A stretch of 64,000 nt of DNA from positions 1 through 64,000 of the forward strand of contig JAGOBF010000003.1 of NCBI GenBank assembly GCA_017983515.1, read 5' to 3'. This stretch comes from Promineifilum sp. GTDB lineage: Bacteria > Chloroflexota > Anaerolineae > Promineifilales > Promineifilaceae. This document shows positions 14,911 to 24,492 of this stretch, piece by piece (the first letter of the stretch is position 1; each line of letters opens with the position of its first letter). The translations under genes were made by a program, and so were the position numbers. The notes below the pieces were generated by a model. The model worked only from the letters and a program-made list of their open reading frames with translations. It was not told where the DNA came from and did no database searches.

Positions 14911-17358
14911 ATGAGACATCCAGTTTCCGGGGCGGCCGATCATCGGCTCGCCCTGATACAACGCGCGATATTGTTAGGCGTGATCATCCTGCTCTCCGGC
15001 TCTTTGGGGATTGTCAAAGGCCAATCGGCCGGCCCCACGGAACGGGCGTTGCAAGACGAGTCACAAGTCGTACTCCCCTTTATCACCGGCGGAACGGGCG
15101 TCATCCTTCCGCCGACGCCGGAAGCGATCGACGATATATATCAAACGCCGGTTGATACGCCGCTGGTCGTGGACGCGGCAGGCGGGGTACTCACGAACGA
15201 CACTGGATCGGGGACGCTGGGAGCCGTGCTAGTCGATGACGCGAGTCATGGCGACCTCATCCTGAGCACCGACGGCTCTTTCACCTACACGCCCGCGCCG
15301 CAATTCACCGGCGAGGACAGCTTCACTTACCGGGCCGATGACGACACTTCCCAGTCCAATATCGCCACCGTGCGCCTTATTGTGACCGAGGGCGCGATCC
15401 CGCCCACGGCCTCGGACGATGCTTATGAGACGCCGGCTGGTACGCCTCTGGTCGTGGACGCGGCGGGCGGCGTGCTGGCGAATGATACCGGCATTGGGCC
15501 GTTGCAGGCCGTACTGGCGGAAGACGTGACCTCCGGCACGTTGGCATTGAACGCCGACGGCTCGTTTGGCTACACGCCAGACGCCGGGTTTGCCGGCGTG
15601 GACAGCTTCACCTATCGCGCCGTGGACGGCACGGCCGAGTCGGAACCGGCGACGGTGTTGCTCGTCGTGGATGCCGTCCTGCCGCCTGTGGCGACGGATG
15701 ATGCCTATCAGGCCGTTATGGATACGCCTCTGGTGGTCGATGCGCTTAGCGGCGTGCTTGCCAACGATACGACATCCGGGCCGGGGCCGTTGCAGGCCGT
15801 ACTGGTGGAAGACGTGACCAACGGCACGTTGGCATTAAACGCCGACGGCTCGTTTGGCTATACGCCAGAAGCCGGGTTTGCCGGCGTCGACAGCTTCACC
15901 TATCGCGCCGTAGACGGCACGGCCGAGTCGAATGTCGCCACCGTCACACTGACCCTGTCGAACACGACGAATGACGCTCCGGTGCTGGCCACCGGGACGA
16001 ATTGGTTCACCAAGAAGGTCATCGATACCAAGGTCAAGCAGGTCCACACCGTCGTCGGGGCCGACCTGGATGGCGATAATGACATCGATTTCATAGCCAC
16101 CAACTACTTGGATGGCCTCCTCATGTGGTATCAGAACGACGGCCACGGCGATTTCATCACCAAAGTGCTGGATCCCAACCTGGACGGCGCGTATCCGGCC
16201 AACATTGCCGACGTTGACCAGGATGGGGACAGCGATGTGGTGGCAGCCGGCTATAAGGCGAACGTCTTTGCCTGGTATCGCAACGATGGCAGCGGCAACT
16301 TCACGCGCACCAACATCGACACCAGGACCGACGGCCCGCATTCCATCGTCGTTGTCGATCTGGACAAGGACGGCGACAATGACTTCTTGACGTCCAGTCA
16401 GGATGCCGGAACCATTGCCTGGTATGAGAATAACGGCGCGCAGGTATTCCAACGCCGTTTCATCGACAAGACCGCGTTCGGAGCCAAACGCGCCCAGGCG
16501 GCCGATATCGACGGCGACGGCGATCTGGATATCGCCATCGCCAGCTATGACAACGACCAGATCGCCTGGCTGGAGAACAACGGCAGCCAGACCTTCACCA
16601 AGCACGTCATAGCCAATAATCGGGATGGCGCCTACTATGCGACGCCGGCCGACATCGATGGCGACGGCGACATCGACATCCTGACGGCCAGCAAGCTGGA
16701 TAACACCATTGCACTCTATCGCAATGACGGCGCGGAAGGCTTTGTCGTCGAGATACTGGACGACCAGGCCATCGGCGCGCGCAGCGTGATCGCCGTCGAC
16801 ATCGACCGCGATGGCGACCTGGATCCATTGTCGACCAGCCGCGAGGACGATACCATCGCCTGGTTCGTCAACGACGGCACGGGCCACTTCGACTGGAGGG
16901 CCATCGACCAGAAAGCCGACGGCGCCTACGGTATTCAGGTAATCGACCTGGACGACGACGCCGACCTGGATTTGCTTTCCGCCAGTCGTAGTGCCGGCGA
17001 GGTCTCCACGCACACGCGAACCCGTTCCCACGAGGCGTCGATCACGGCCGGTGGCACGCTGGTCATCGACGGCGAGCTGCTGCGCGCGACCGACAGCGAC
17101 GACGGCCCGGCGGAACTGACCTTCACGATCACCAACGCGCCCGAATACGGCGAACTCCGGCTGGACGGCGCGCCCCTGGCCGATGGGGCTTCCTTCACCC
17201 AAGAAGACATCAACAACGGCCGCCTGACCTACGTCCATGGCGGCATTTCTTTTGAGTCGGCCGACGCGTTCTTCTTCACCGTGGCCGACGGGGGCGAGGA
17301 TGGGGCGCTGCCCGCAGCCGGCGGCTTCCAGATCGACGTGATCGCGCCGCCTGGCTAA
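14911..17358 (+). CDS. secreted protein with cadherin-like (tandem-95 type) modules and FG-GAP propeller
   Basis: Product of 815 residues with a good AAGGAG ribosome site. A signal peptide lies at about 15-38 (LLGVIILLSGSLGIVKGQ). Then VVLPFITGG and three Ig/cadherin-like modules of about 90 residues, each starting DDAYxTPxxTPLVVDA and ending DSFTYRAxD (about residues 70-350). A seven-blade FG-GAP propeller with loops such as DLDGDNDID and DIDGDGDLD follows (about 365-700), then a last cadherin-like segment (TFTITNAPEYGELRLDG). Such proteins are extracellular or surface-attached; binding or adhesion is inference. Modules two and three are nearly identical in DNA, showing recent internal duplication. 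A strong terminator follows. Confidence 0.9.
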   Translation: MRHPVSGAADHRLALIQRAILLGVIILLSGSLGIVKGQSAGPTERALQDESQVVLPFITGGTGVILPPTPEAIDDIYQTPVDTPLVVDAAGGVLTNDTGSGTLGAVLVDDASHGDLILSTDGSFTYTPAPQFTGEDSFTYRADDDTSQSNIATVRLIVTEGAIPPTASDDAYETPAGTPLVVDAAGGVLANDTGIGPLQAVLAEDVTSGTLALNADGSFGYTPDAGFAGVDSFTYRAVDGTAESEPATVLLVVDAVLPPVATDDAYQAVMDTPLVVDALSGVLANDTTSGPGPLQAVLVEDVTNGTLALNADGSFGYTPEAGFAGVDSFTYRAVDGTAESNVATVTLTLSNTTNDAPVLATGTNWFTKKVIDTKVKQVHTVVGADLDGDNDIDFIATNYLDGLLMWYQNDGHGDFITKVLDPNLDGAYPANIADVDQDGDSDVVAAGYKANVFAWYRNDGSGNFTRTNIDTRTDGPHSIVVVDLDKDGDNDFLTSSQDAGTIAWYENNGAQVFQRRFIDKTAFGAKRAQAADIDGDGDLDIAIASYDNDQIAWLENNGSQTFTKHVIANNRDGAYYATPADIDGDGDIDILTASKLDNTIALYRNDGAEGFVVEILDDQAIGARSVIAVDIDRDGDLDPLSTSREDDTIAWFVNDGTGHFDWRAIDQKADGAYGIQVIDLDDDADLDLLSASRSAGEVSTHTRTRSHEASITAGGTLVIDGELLRATDSDDGPAELTFTITNAPEYGELRLDGAPLADGASFTQEDINNGRLTYVHGGISFESADAFFFTVADGGEDGALPAAGGFQIDVIAPPG

Positions 17359-17441
17359 GAAAGCGGCCGGTAATCCGGTTCTCCATCCGCGGCTCTCCGG
17401 CTGCTGCTGATGACCTCGTAAAGAACGCTGAGAGCGCATGG

Positions 17442-17480
17442 GAAGAGCGCAAGAAGAGAAACCCCCTTCTTGCGCTCTTC
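17442..17480 (+). terminator. intrinsic terminator after the cadherin/FG-GAP gene
   Basis: Perfect 15-bp stem (17442-17456 with 17466-17480; arm GAAGAGCGCAAGAAG) around a nine-base loop, followed by TTTG. The dyad is long, but the T-run is short. Confidence 0.7.
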
Positions 17481-17571
17481 TTTGCCCGGCGGCGACGTCA
17501 GGCGACCACGTGGAAGCTTGACGCGCTTTAAGGCAGTCGCCTATTCGGCAGTGAATCGTTAAACTAGCGAA

Positions 17572-18882
17572 ATGCCGAGCCATAATCCCTACCAACCGCT
17601 CGCCCAAGTTCGTCTTGCGCACCCCGCGTGGAGCAAAGACGCCACCATCTATCAGATCAATACCCGCCAGTTCACGCCGGAAGGCACGCTCCGCGCGGCC
17701 GAAGCTCATCTGCCGCGGCTGCGGGAACTGGGAATCACCATCGTCTGGCTGATGCCTGTTCACCCCATTGGTGAACTCAACCGCAAGGGCACACTGGGCA
17801 GTCCCTACTCGGTGAAGAACTACTATGGGGTCAACCCCGAATTCGGCACGCTGGAAGACCTGAAGCAGTTCGTCCGCTCGGCCCACGGGCTGGGGCTGTA
17901 TGTCATTCTCGACTGGGTGGCGAACCACTCGGCCTGGGACTGCGATCTGGTGACGACGCACCCGGAGTGGTACGTGCGCGACTGGAAGGGCGACTTTCGG
18001 CCGACGCCGTGGTGGGACTGGCCCGATATCATCGACTTCGACTACGACCAGGAGGGCATCCGCCGTTACATGACCGAAGCCATGTGCTACTGGGTGCGCG
18101 AGGTCGGCATCGACGGCTACCGCTGCGACGTGGCCGGCTTCGTGCCCACCGACTTCTGGAACAACGTCCGCAAGCAACTGGACGCCATCAAACCGGTCTT
18201 CATGCTGGCCGAGTGGGAGGCCCGCGACCTGCACGCCGAGGCCTTTGACATGACTTACAGCTGGCACTGGAATGACGTGGTGCACAAGATCGCCACGGGC
18301 AAAGCCGATGTGAGCGCGCTCCACGTCTACTACTCCTGGAACGAGAAGGCCTATCCGTTCGACATCATGCGCATGTTGTTTGTCAGTAACCACGACAAGA
18401 ACGCCTGGGAGGGCACGGAATTTGAGCAGTTCGGCGACGCGCTGGAGGCGTCCATCGTCCTGTCGGTCGTCAGCGAGGGCATGCCGCTCATCTACAACGG
18501 GCAGGAGGCGGGCAACAGGCGGCGGCTGGCCTTCTTCGAGAAAGACCCGATCGACTGGCGGCCGCACCCGCTGGGCGACCTTTACCAAAAGCTCTTTGCG
18601 CTGAAGCGGGCCAACACAGCCCTCTGGAACGCGGCCTGGGGCGCACGGATGATCAATGTGTTCAACAATGTCCCAGCTCAGGTGCTCAGCTTTATGCGCT
18701 ATAATGAACGCGATAAGGTATTCGCCGTGTTCAACTTCTCCGATCGGCCGCAGACGGTGACGTTTGGCGAGAGCCTGCACCACGGAACCTACACCGACTA
18801 TTTTAGCGGGGCGTCCGTCGCCTTCGACGGCGGGACAAGGCTGGAATTGGAGCGCTGGGCCTATCGGCTGTTTGTGGGTTAA
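17572..18882 (+). CDS. GH13-family alpha-amylase-like glycoside hydrolase
   Basis: Product of 436 residues without a signal peptide, so cytosolic. The (beta/alpha)8 barrel landmarks of GH13 are present: IVWLMPVHPIG, SPYSVKNYYGVNPEFG, VILDWVANHSAWD, then the catalytic triad D186 (YRCDVAGF), E214 (MLAEWE) and D275 (SNHDKNAW). The C-terminal 80 residues form the short beta domain common to the family. GH13 enzymes cleave or transfer alpha-glucosidic bonds. The exact substrate is not clear; the small size suits maltodextrin or trehalose-related enzymes. There is no clear ribosome site before the ATG; a TAAACT seven bases upstream hints at a leaderless transcript. Confidence 0.9.
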   Translation: MPSHNPYQPLAQVRLAHPAWSKDATIYQINTRQFTPEGTLRAAEAHLPRLRELGITIVWLMPVHPIGELNRKGTLGSPYSVKNYYGVNPEFGTLEDLKQFVRSAHGLGLYVILDWVANHSAWDCDLVTTHPEWYVRDWKGDFRPTPWWDWPDIIDFDYDQEGIRRYMTEAMCYWVREVGIDGYRCDVAGFVPTDFWNNVRKQLDAIKPVFMLAEWEARDLHAEAFDMTYSWHWNDVVHKIATGKADVSALHVYYSWNEKAYPFDIMRMLFVSNHDKNAWEGTEFEQFGDALEASIVLSVVSEGMPLIYNGQEAGNRRRLAFFEKDPIDWRPHPLGDLYQKLFALKRANTALWNAAWGARMINVFNNVPAQVLSFMRYNERDKVFAVFNFSDRPQTVTFGESLHHGTYTDYFSGASVAFDGGTRLELERWAYRLFVG

Positions 18883-18916
18883 CAACTATAAGGGCTTAGA
18901 AACCCGGGGAGCAACC

Positions 18917-19402
18917 ATGAAAGCGTTGGTGATTTACGATTCCCAGTTCGGTAATACGGAGCAGGTCGCGCGGGCCATCGGTGACGCGCTCGGCGCGGAG
19001 GGGGAGGCGATGGTACTCCACGCCGCCGCCGTCACCGCCGAGGGGCTGCGCGGCCGCGATCTGATTGTCGTCGGCTCGCCGACTCAATCGTTTCATGCCA
19101 CCAAGCCCGTGGCCGAGTTGCTGAACGAGTACGATCTACATGGCGTGCGGGCGGCGGCATTCGATACCCGCTTCGACATGGCCGAGGTCGAGTCGCGCGT
19201 CTTGCGCTTCGCCGTAAAAGCCGCCGGCGACAACGCCTACGCCGCGCCGCGCATTGCCACCCAACTGGAGAAGGCCGGGGCTACCCTCGCGGCCGAGCCG
19301 GAGGGCTTCATCGTGGAAGGCACGGAGGGCCCGCTACGGCCGGGCGAGTTGGAGCGAGCCGCCGTGTGGGCGAAAAGCCTGCTCGCCGTCCCGGCCGCAT
19401 AA
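18917..19402 (+). CDS. flavodoxin-domain protein
   Basis: A 161-residue cytosolic flavodoxin-like protein. The FMN phosphate loop reads YDSQFGNTEQVA at about 8-19 and a second loop, VGSPTQSFHATKPV, follows at about 57-70. Flavodoxins are low-potential one-electron carriers; this branch resembles the flavodoxin/nitric-oxide-synthase type domain proteins of unknown partner. The start at 18917 is set by GGGGAGC six bases upstream; the same frame is open to the left over the amylase gene, which is a shadow. It lies 34 bases after the amylase gene and 51 before the patatin gene and may be co-transcribed with them. Confidence 0.9.
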   Translation: MKALVIYDSQFGNTEQVARAIGDALGAEGEAMVLHAAAVTAEGLRGRDLIVVGSPTQSFHATKPVAELLNEYDLHGVRAAAFDTRFDMAEVESRVLRFAVKAAGDNAYAAPRIATQLEKAGATLAAEPEGFIVEGTEGPLRPGELERAAVWAKSLLAVPAA

Positions 19403-19453
19403 AGGTAGGCAGAGAAACCTGAACGACGCCGTAGCGCGAGGAGAGATAGGCCA

Positions 19454-21517
19454 ATGACCGCATTGCATCCAGAGGACAAGCGGACCAAGCGCGGGTTTGT
19501 CATGACGGGCGGCGGGGCCAAAGGCTTGTTTGAGGCCGGGGTTATCCACGCTTTCCATCTGTGCGGCATGGAGTTCGACGTCATCACCGGCTCCTCCATT
19601 GGGGCTATCAACAGTATCTTCTACGCCGAATACCAGATGCGCAAGCAGCAGCTTCCGGCCGAGGTTCTGGCCGACCCGGCCCAAGTGGTAGAGGCGATGG
19701 ATGCGCTGGTATGGGCCTTCCTCCACGCCTGGTGGGACATGCCCCGCATGGGCATCATCGACGACAGCGCCGCCGGGCCGCTGGGCCTGATCAAGGATGA
19801 TCTCCAGGAGCTAAACATCTCGCTGGCCGCGCTAGTGCGCATCGCCTGGTGGTATTCCAACCCAAATAATGACTGGATTGCCGACGCCCAGGTGCTGAAT
19901 GACATCACAAACCTGGTGAGCGAGCTGCCGGAGCGGATCGAGGGCGGCCGGGGGCTGTTGGAGATCTGGAAACGCTTGCGCGACGACAAGGTCAAGCCGA
20001 TGGATGCGGCCATTCGCACCTATCTCAATCGCTTCGGCATGGAGCACGCGCTGGTTCCCGACGACAAATCCGAAAAGCTTAAGGAGTTCTTCACGCAGTC
20101 AATTACGCCGTTGCGTACCGAGCACCTGGACGACCCCGACGCGCGTCTGCCGCTCGAGCGCGTCGAGCTGCTCATTCCCGCCGGCCGGACGCTGCGCGAC
20201 TTCAAGGAAGCCGGCATCGACGTGCGGCTGACGCGCACCAACTTCCGCACCGGGCGGCTGGAAGTGTCGGCTTATCATTCGGCCGATCAGTTTGGGGCCT
20301 TTTTGAACAAGCACTGGTTCCGCTTCAACGCGAGGGAAGGCCTGCTGCCGGCGCTGGGCAACGCCCGTTTGCAAATGGTGGGCAACCCCAACGCCGTCTA
20401 CGCCGCCCTGGCTTCCGGGCGCTTCCCCGGCGTCTTTTCGCCCCTGCCGGTGACAAAAATCTATGATATGGGTGGCGGCGACCCGGACAACGCGCTATTC
20501 GCCAGCCTGCTCGGCAGTTGGTTGAACGATGACCGCCTGCGGGCGGCCATGACCACGGCCCCTGTATCGTCGGGCCGCCGCGCTGCGGACATCTCCGACA
20601 ATTTGATGGATACCTGGCGCGAGTCCCAGGAGCTATCACGGCTATTCCCTAAAGCCGGCGATCATTACGTGGACGGCGGGGCGATTGATAACACGCCGAC
20701 CAACAGCGCCATCGACGCCGTCAAGGAATATGCCGACGAGCACGACATCGGCTACCGGGACGTCCGGCTGGACCTCTACACCATCTTCCTGCACCCGCCG
20801 CCCGATCCCCGTGAACGGGTGTCGGAGATGCTGCCGTCATCGATCGAAACGGTTCGTCGTACGATGGAGATACGGACGGCGGCCGTGCTCAGTTCGGACG
20901 CGGCACACGTGCGATTCATTAACAAGACGAGTCAATTAGGCGAGGAGACCACTCGCGCGGTGATCGATCTGGTGGAGGCCATGCAGCAGGTGCTGACGCT
21001 GCCCGAGGATAGTGCCCTGGGGCTATCCGACGAGCAAAGGGAGGCGCTACAGGAAAGCCTGAGACAGCGCATCGCGGCGGCGCTGCCGGAAAACGAAAAC
21101 AAGAGCATCGAAGAAAAACTCGAGGAAATCAAGGACGATCACCGGCAAATAATTGACTGGAAGCTGCCGCTGCACGTCAATCCCATCGAGATTCATCCCG
21201 AGGAGATGCCGATGCGGACGCTCCAGTTTACCGAGCGGTTGGGCTACAGGCCTCATAACGCGATCCGCATGATGACCAGCGGCTGCTACAGCACGTTGTG
21301 GTCGCTGTTCGTTCACCTGGCCGGCAAATCAAGGAGTGAGCTGGACGAGCGGGACGAATCGACGTTGAAGATGGCCCGCCACTGGATGGGGTTGGAGGGC
21401 GACGAACTGCCCGATGCCACGCCCGAGTTGCAGCGCGCCTGGCGTTGCCGGCGTGTCCAATGCGTCTTCCACGCGCGGCACTGCCGGCATGGGGCACGGC
21501 CGGACGAGGCGTGGTGA
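19454..21517 (+). CDS. patatin-like phospholipase family protein
   Basis: Product of 687 residues. The N-terminus carries the oxyanion motif GGGAKG (about 16-21) and the GSSIG nucleophile elbow with Ser48. The catalytic Asp is D407 in YVDGGAIDNTP, so the Ser-Asp dyad is complete. The separation of about 360 residues is larger than in small patatins, owing to an inserted helical region with NDWIADAQVLND and similar stretches. The C-terminal 200 residues hold a charged coiled-coil-like segment (ENKSIEEKLEEIK). Patatins hydrolyse acyl chains from lipids. No signal peptide is seen. The last 20 residues look Cys/His/Arg-rich and odd, so the natural end may be frame-shifted. Confidence 0.88.
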   Translation: MTALHPEDKRTKRGFVMTGGGAKGLFEAGVIHAFHLCGMEFDVITGSSIGAINSIFYAEYQMRKQQLPAEVLADPAQVVEAMDALVWAFLHAWWDMPRMGIIDDSAAGPLGLIKDDLQELNISLAALVRIAWWYSNPNNDWIADAQVLNDITNLVSELPERIEGGRGLLEIWKRLRDDKVKPMDAAIRTYLNRFGMEHALVPDDKSEKLKEFFTQSITPLRTEHLDDPDARLPLERVELLIPAGRTLRDFKEAGIDVRLTRTNFRTGRLEVSAYHSADQFGAFLNKHWFRFNAREGLLPALGNARLQMVGNPNAVYAALASGRFPGVFSPLPVTKIYDMGGGDPDNALFASLLGSWLNDDRLRAAMTTAPVSSGRRAADISDNLMDTWRESQELSRLFPKAGDHYVDGGAIDNTPTNSAIDAVKEYADEHDIGYRDVRLDLYTIFLHPPPDPRERVSEMLPSSIETVRRTMEIRTAAVLSSDAAHVRFINKTSQLGEETTRAVIDLVEAMQQVLTLPEDSALGLSDEQREALQESLRQRIAAALPENENKSIEEKLEEIKDDHRQIIDWKLPLHVNPIEIHPEEMPMRTLQFTERLGYRPHNAIRMMTSGCYSTLWSLFVHLAGKSRSELDERDESTLKMARHWMGLEGDELPDATPELQRAWRCRRVQCVFHARHCRHGARPDEAW

Positions 21518-21801
21518 TGCGGAAGGGATGCGATCCGTGATTGGCAGATGGGAAAGGACGTGTGAACCTTGTAACATGAACGCGGATCAGCTTTGGAATG
21601 GGTCCGCGTCGCCCGGCTGGAATCCGCGCCATCCACGTACCGTTTTTCTCTATGCGGTTACCCGGCCGAATCTTCCCGGACGGTTGACAGGCTAGAATAT
21701 TTGTTCTATCATAACGTCACCATTATTGGCTCAACGATCCGTATTGTATCGGTCAAATCCCTCAAACGAATAGCTGGAAACCCCAAGAAGGAGCATAACA
21801 G

Positions 21802-22917
21802 ATGAGCACTGTCAGAGTCCTGGTCGGCACGCGGAAAGGTGCGTTTATCCTGACGTCGGACGAAGCGCGCCGCGAATGGCAAGTCGATGGCCCCCACTTT
21901 GGCGGGTTGGAGATCTATCATATGAAAGGGTCTCCGGCCGATCCCAATCGAATTTACGCCTCGCAAGTCAGCGACTGGTTCGGCCAGGTCATGCATCGCT
22001 CCGATGACGGTGGCAAGACGTGGCGGACGGTCGGCAATGAGTTCGCCTACAAGGGCGAGACGGGCACGCATCAATGGTATGACGGTACAGACCACCCGTG
22101 GGAGTTCAAGCGCGTCTGGCACCTGGAACCGTCGCTCGACGACCCAAACACGGTCTACGCCGGCGTGGAGGACGCGGGCATCTTCCGCTCCAGCGACGGC
22201 GGGGAGACGTGGCAAGAGCTACCGGGCCTGCGTCGTCACGATACGAGCGGCATCTGGCAGACGGGCGGCGGTGGTTTCTGTCTCCATACCATCATTCTCG
22301 ATCCTGCCGACCCCGACCGCATCTACATTGCCATCTCGTCGGCGGGCGCGTTTCGCACCGATGACGGCGGGCAGACGTGGAAGCCGATCAATCATGGCCT
22401 GAAATCCAACTACATCCCGGACGAGGCGGCCGAGGTGGGTCATTGCGTCCACCACGTTGCCATGCACCCGTCGCGGCCGGGCGTGCTGTTCATGCAAAAG
22501 CACTGGGATGTGATGCGAAGCGACGATAGCGGCGACAACTGGCACGAGGTCAGTGACAACCTGCCCAGCGATTTCGGCTTTGTCATCGACATCCACGCCC
22601 ACGAGCCGGAGACGATCTACGTCGTGCCCATCAAGAGCGACTCAGAACACTACCCGCCGGATGGCAAGCTGCGCGTCTACCGCAGCCGGACGGGCGGCAA
22701 CGATTGGGAAGCGCTGACCAATGGGCTGCCGCAAGAGGACTGCTACGTCAACGTGCTTCGCGACGCGATGTCTGTGGACACGCTGGAATCGTGCGGCATC
22801 TACTTCGGCACGACCGGCGGGCAGGTCTACGCCTCGGCCGACAGCGGCGACAACTGGACGGCCATCGTGCGCGATCTGCCGGCCGTTCTGTCGGTGGAAG
22901 TGCAGACGTTGCCATGA
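21802..22917 (+). CDS. BNR/Asp-box repeat protein (sialidase-like beta-propeller)
   Basis: A 371-residue protein preceded by AAGGAG. It has at least five Asp-box motifs, [32 protein letters not shown] and SADSGDNW, at roughly 60-80 residue steps: the signature of a WD40/YVTN/BNR-type propeller. There is no signal peptide, and the sialidase catalytic Arg triad and Tyr/Glu are not evident, so calling it a glycosidase would be overreach. Its stop overlaps the start of the MoaD-like gene by four bases (ATGA), implying translational coupling and a shared role. Confidence 0.88.
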   Translation: MSTVRVLVGTRKGAFILTSDEARREWQVDGPHFGGLEIYHMKGSPADPNRIYASQVSDWFGQVMHRSDDGGKTWRTVGNEFAYKGETGTHQWYDGTDHPWEFKRVWHLEPSLDDPNTVYAGVEDAGIFRSSDGGETWQELPGLRRHDTSGIWQTGGGGFCLHTIILDPADPDRIYIAISSAGAFRTDDGGQTWKPINHGLKSNYIPDEAAEVGHCVHHVAMHPSRPGVLFMQKHWDVMRSDDSGDNWHEVSDNLPSDFGFVIDIHAHEPETIYVVPIKSDSEHYPPDGKLRVYRSRTGGNDWEALTNGLPQEDCYVNVLRDAMSVDTLESCGIYFGTTGGQVYASADSGDNWTAIVRDLPAVLSVEVQTLP

Positions 22918-23210
22918 TCCGAATCATCATTCCCCACCACCTGCGCAATCTGGCGGGCACGGGGGCGGAAGTGACAGTCGAGGTGACGGGGCCGGTTACC
23001 CAGCGCGCCGTGCTCGACGCGCTGGAGGCCCGCTATCCGGTGCTGCGCGGCACGATTCGCGAGTATTCGACCGGCCAGCGGCGGCCGTTCCTGCGCTTTT
23101 TCGCCGGCGTGGAAGACCTGTCACATGAGCCGCCCGACGCCCTGTTGCCGGCCGATGTGGCCGCGGGTCGCGACGCATTCCGCATCGTCGGCGCGATCGC
23201 CGGCGGCTGA
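22914..23210 (+). CDS. MoaD/ThiS-family ubiquitin-like protein
   Basis: A 98-residue beta-grasp protein that begins [15 protein letters not shown] and ends in GG (AIAGG), the terminal diglycine that MoaD, ThiS and related sulfur carriers need for adenylation and thiocarboxylation. It also carries the [12 protein letters not shown] helix typical of the family. ATG 22914 overlaps the stop of the BNR gene by four bases. No MoeB/ThiF-type activating enzyme, MoaE or ThiG is adjacent, so the pathway is not shown here. The open frame begins further upstream inside the BNR gene, but only the 22914 start gives a normal protein. Confidence 0.85.
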   Translation: MIRIIIPHHLRNLAGTGAEVTVEVTGPVTQRAVLDALEARYPVLRGTIREYSTGQRRPFLRFFAGVEDLSHEPPDALLPADVAAGRDAFRIVGAIAGG

Positions 23211-23226
23211 ACAATGGGAGAGTCGT

Positions 23227-23706
23227 ATGGCGATCAAAATTCAGTTGCGCGAAGTCGTGGCGGCTGATCTACCCATATTCTTCGATAATGAGCGCGACCC
23301 GGTAGCCGTGCGCATGGCCGCTTTCACCAGTAAGGACCCGGCCGACCGCGCGGCATTCGACGCGCATTGGGCGCGCAACCTGGCCGCTGCAGATGGGATG
23401 ATTCGGACGATCCTCGTTGACGGGCAGGTGGCCGGCAATGTCTTTAGTTACGTTGACGCTATGGGCCCGGAGGTCAGCTACTGGATCGGCCGCGATTTTT
23501 GGGGACGCGGCATTGCCACCTCGGCGTTGCTGGCGTTCCTAGAAATCCAGACGGCGCGCCCCCTCTTTGCCCGGGCGGCTAAAGACAATCTTGGCTCGTT
23601 GCGCATACTGGAGAAATGTGGTTTTGCGATTACCGGCCAGGACAGGGGCTTTGCCAACGGCCGCGGTGAAGAGGTCGAGGAATATATACTGGAGCTGACG
23701 GCTTGA
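23227..23706 (+). CDS. GNAT-family N-acetyltransferase
   Basis: A 159-residue acetyltransferase. The acetyl-CoA-binding region reads VSYWIGRDFWGRGIATSALLAFL, with the R/Q-x-x-G-x-G/A loop as GRGIAT, followed by NLGSLRILEKCGF, a conserved late motif. GNAT enzymes move an acetyl group from acetyl-CoA to an amine; this sub-branch resembles RimJ/RimL-like proteins. The substrate is unknown. The start at 23227 follows GGGAGAG by six bases, 16 bases after the MoaD-like gene, so it is probably the last gene of the BNR-MoaD-GNAT transcript. Confidence 0.88.
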   Translation: MAIKIQLREVVAADLPIFFDNERDPVAVRMAAFTSKDPADRAAFDAHWARNLAAADGMIRTILVDGQVAGNVFSYVDAMGPEVSYWIGRDFWGRGIATSALLAFLEIQTARPLFARAAKDNLGSLRILEKCGFAITGQDRGFANGRGEEVEEYILELTA

Positions 23707-23789
23707 CATATTGACCCTTACATCGCTTTTCTGCTACGCCTCAGGATCGTGCCGGCCCACGGCGTGACGATCAATCAGACCATCCTGTC

Positions 23790-24338
23790 ATGAGTAGCCG
23801 ATTGGCGGCCGGGCGAAGAAAAATCATGAGTTCCCAACAGCGGCATTTGGAAAACACAGCAGTAGAAGCCGGGCCGTCGTCCACACAGGCGCAGCGGCTC
23901 GCCGCGGGCGCAGACATCTACGGTGAGTATCACGGCCTGGGCGTCAGCCACATCGATTTCAAACTATGTCCGGCGGATGGCAACGGCCCGTTCATCATCG
24001 AAAACGTATTTCATGCCCCCGGCGGCCCAGCCCGCCACCTGCACTACGAACAGGATGAATGGTTCTACGCCCTGGAGGGCGAGTTTATCATCGAGATTGG
24101 CGAGGCGCGCCTGCACCTGGCGCCGGGCGACTCCGTATTGGCCCCGCGAATGGTGCCCCACGTCTGGGCCTGCGTCGGCGACGGCCGGGGCCGGATGTTG
24201 ATCGCCTTTATGCCCGCTGGCCGGATGGAAGCCTTCTTTCGCGAGGTGACGAAGGCCGATGCCATGCCGCCGCAAACGCCCGCTCTTTGGCAAGCACACG
24301 GCATGGAGCTTTTGGGGCCGCCTTTAGCCATAGCGTGA
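23790..24338 (+). CDS. cupin-domain protein
   Basis: A 182-residue protein (171 if the second ATG at 23826 is used). The cupin motif 1 region reads PGGPARHLHYEQDEWFYALEGEF, with HxH and Glu as probable metal ligands, and motif 2 reads APRMVPHVWACVG, supplying the last His. Cupins bind a metal in a small beta-barrel and act as dioxygenases, isomerases or binding proteins. The role here is unknown. No good ribosome site is visible before either start. Confidence 0.85.
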   Translation: MSSRLAAGRRKIMSSQQRHLENTAVEAGPSSTQAQRLAAGADIYGEYHGLGVSHIDFKLCPADGNGPFIIENVFHAPGGPARHLHYEQDEWFYALEGEFIIEIGEARLHLAPGDSVLAPRMVPHVWACVGDGRGRMLIAFMPAGRMEAFFREVTKADAMPPQTPALWQAHGMELLGPPLAIA

Positions 24339-24352
24339 ACGTGAGAGCCGAT

Positions 24353-24445
24353 TCACTCCTGAGTCATCAAAAATGCCATCAGGTCGGCCAGTTGTTGCTC
24401 GCTCAACCGTTGCCTGAAGTTCGGCGGCATACGGCAAAAGGCAGT
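24353..24445 (-). pseudogene. remnant of a cytochrome c-type protein C-terminus
   Basis: Read on the minus strand, this short frame gives TAFCRMPPNFRQRLSEQQ and LADLMAFLMTQE before a TGA stop. That matches the C-terminal end of a class I cytochrome c (MPP axial-Met loop, then LS-x-QQLADL-x-AFL helix). There is no CxxCH haem site and no start, so only the tail remains. It lies between the cupin gene and the MarR-like gene. The match is by eye. Confidence 0.5.
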
Positions 24446-24492
24446 TCGGGTTGCTCTTCGCCCGAACGCCTGCTTATGAGGAATTGACGAAA

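Noticed and set aside
15835..18885. 1016-codon minus-strand open frame
   Set aside because: It is antisense to the FG-GAP and amylase genes, whose codon bias leaves the opposite frame open. It lacks any domain and crosses the terminator at 17442-17480.
21518..21801. Gap after the patatin gene, searched for RNA genes and promoters
   Set aside because: No tRNA-like cloverleaf, hairpin terminator or clear promoter could be supported; it is AT-richer just before the BNR gene.
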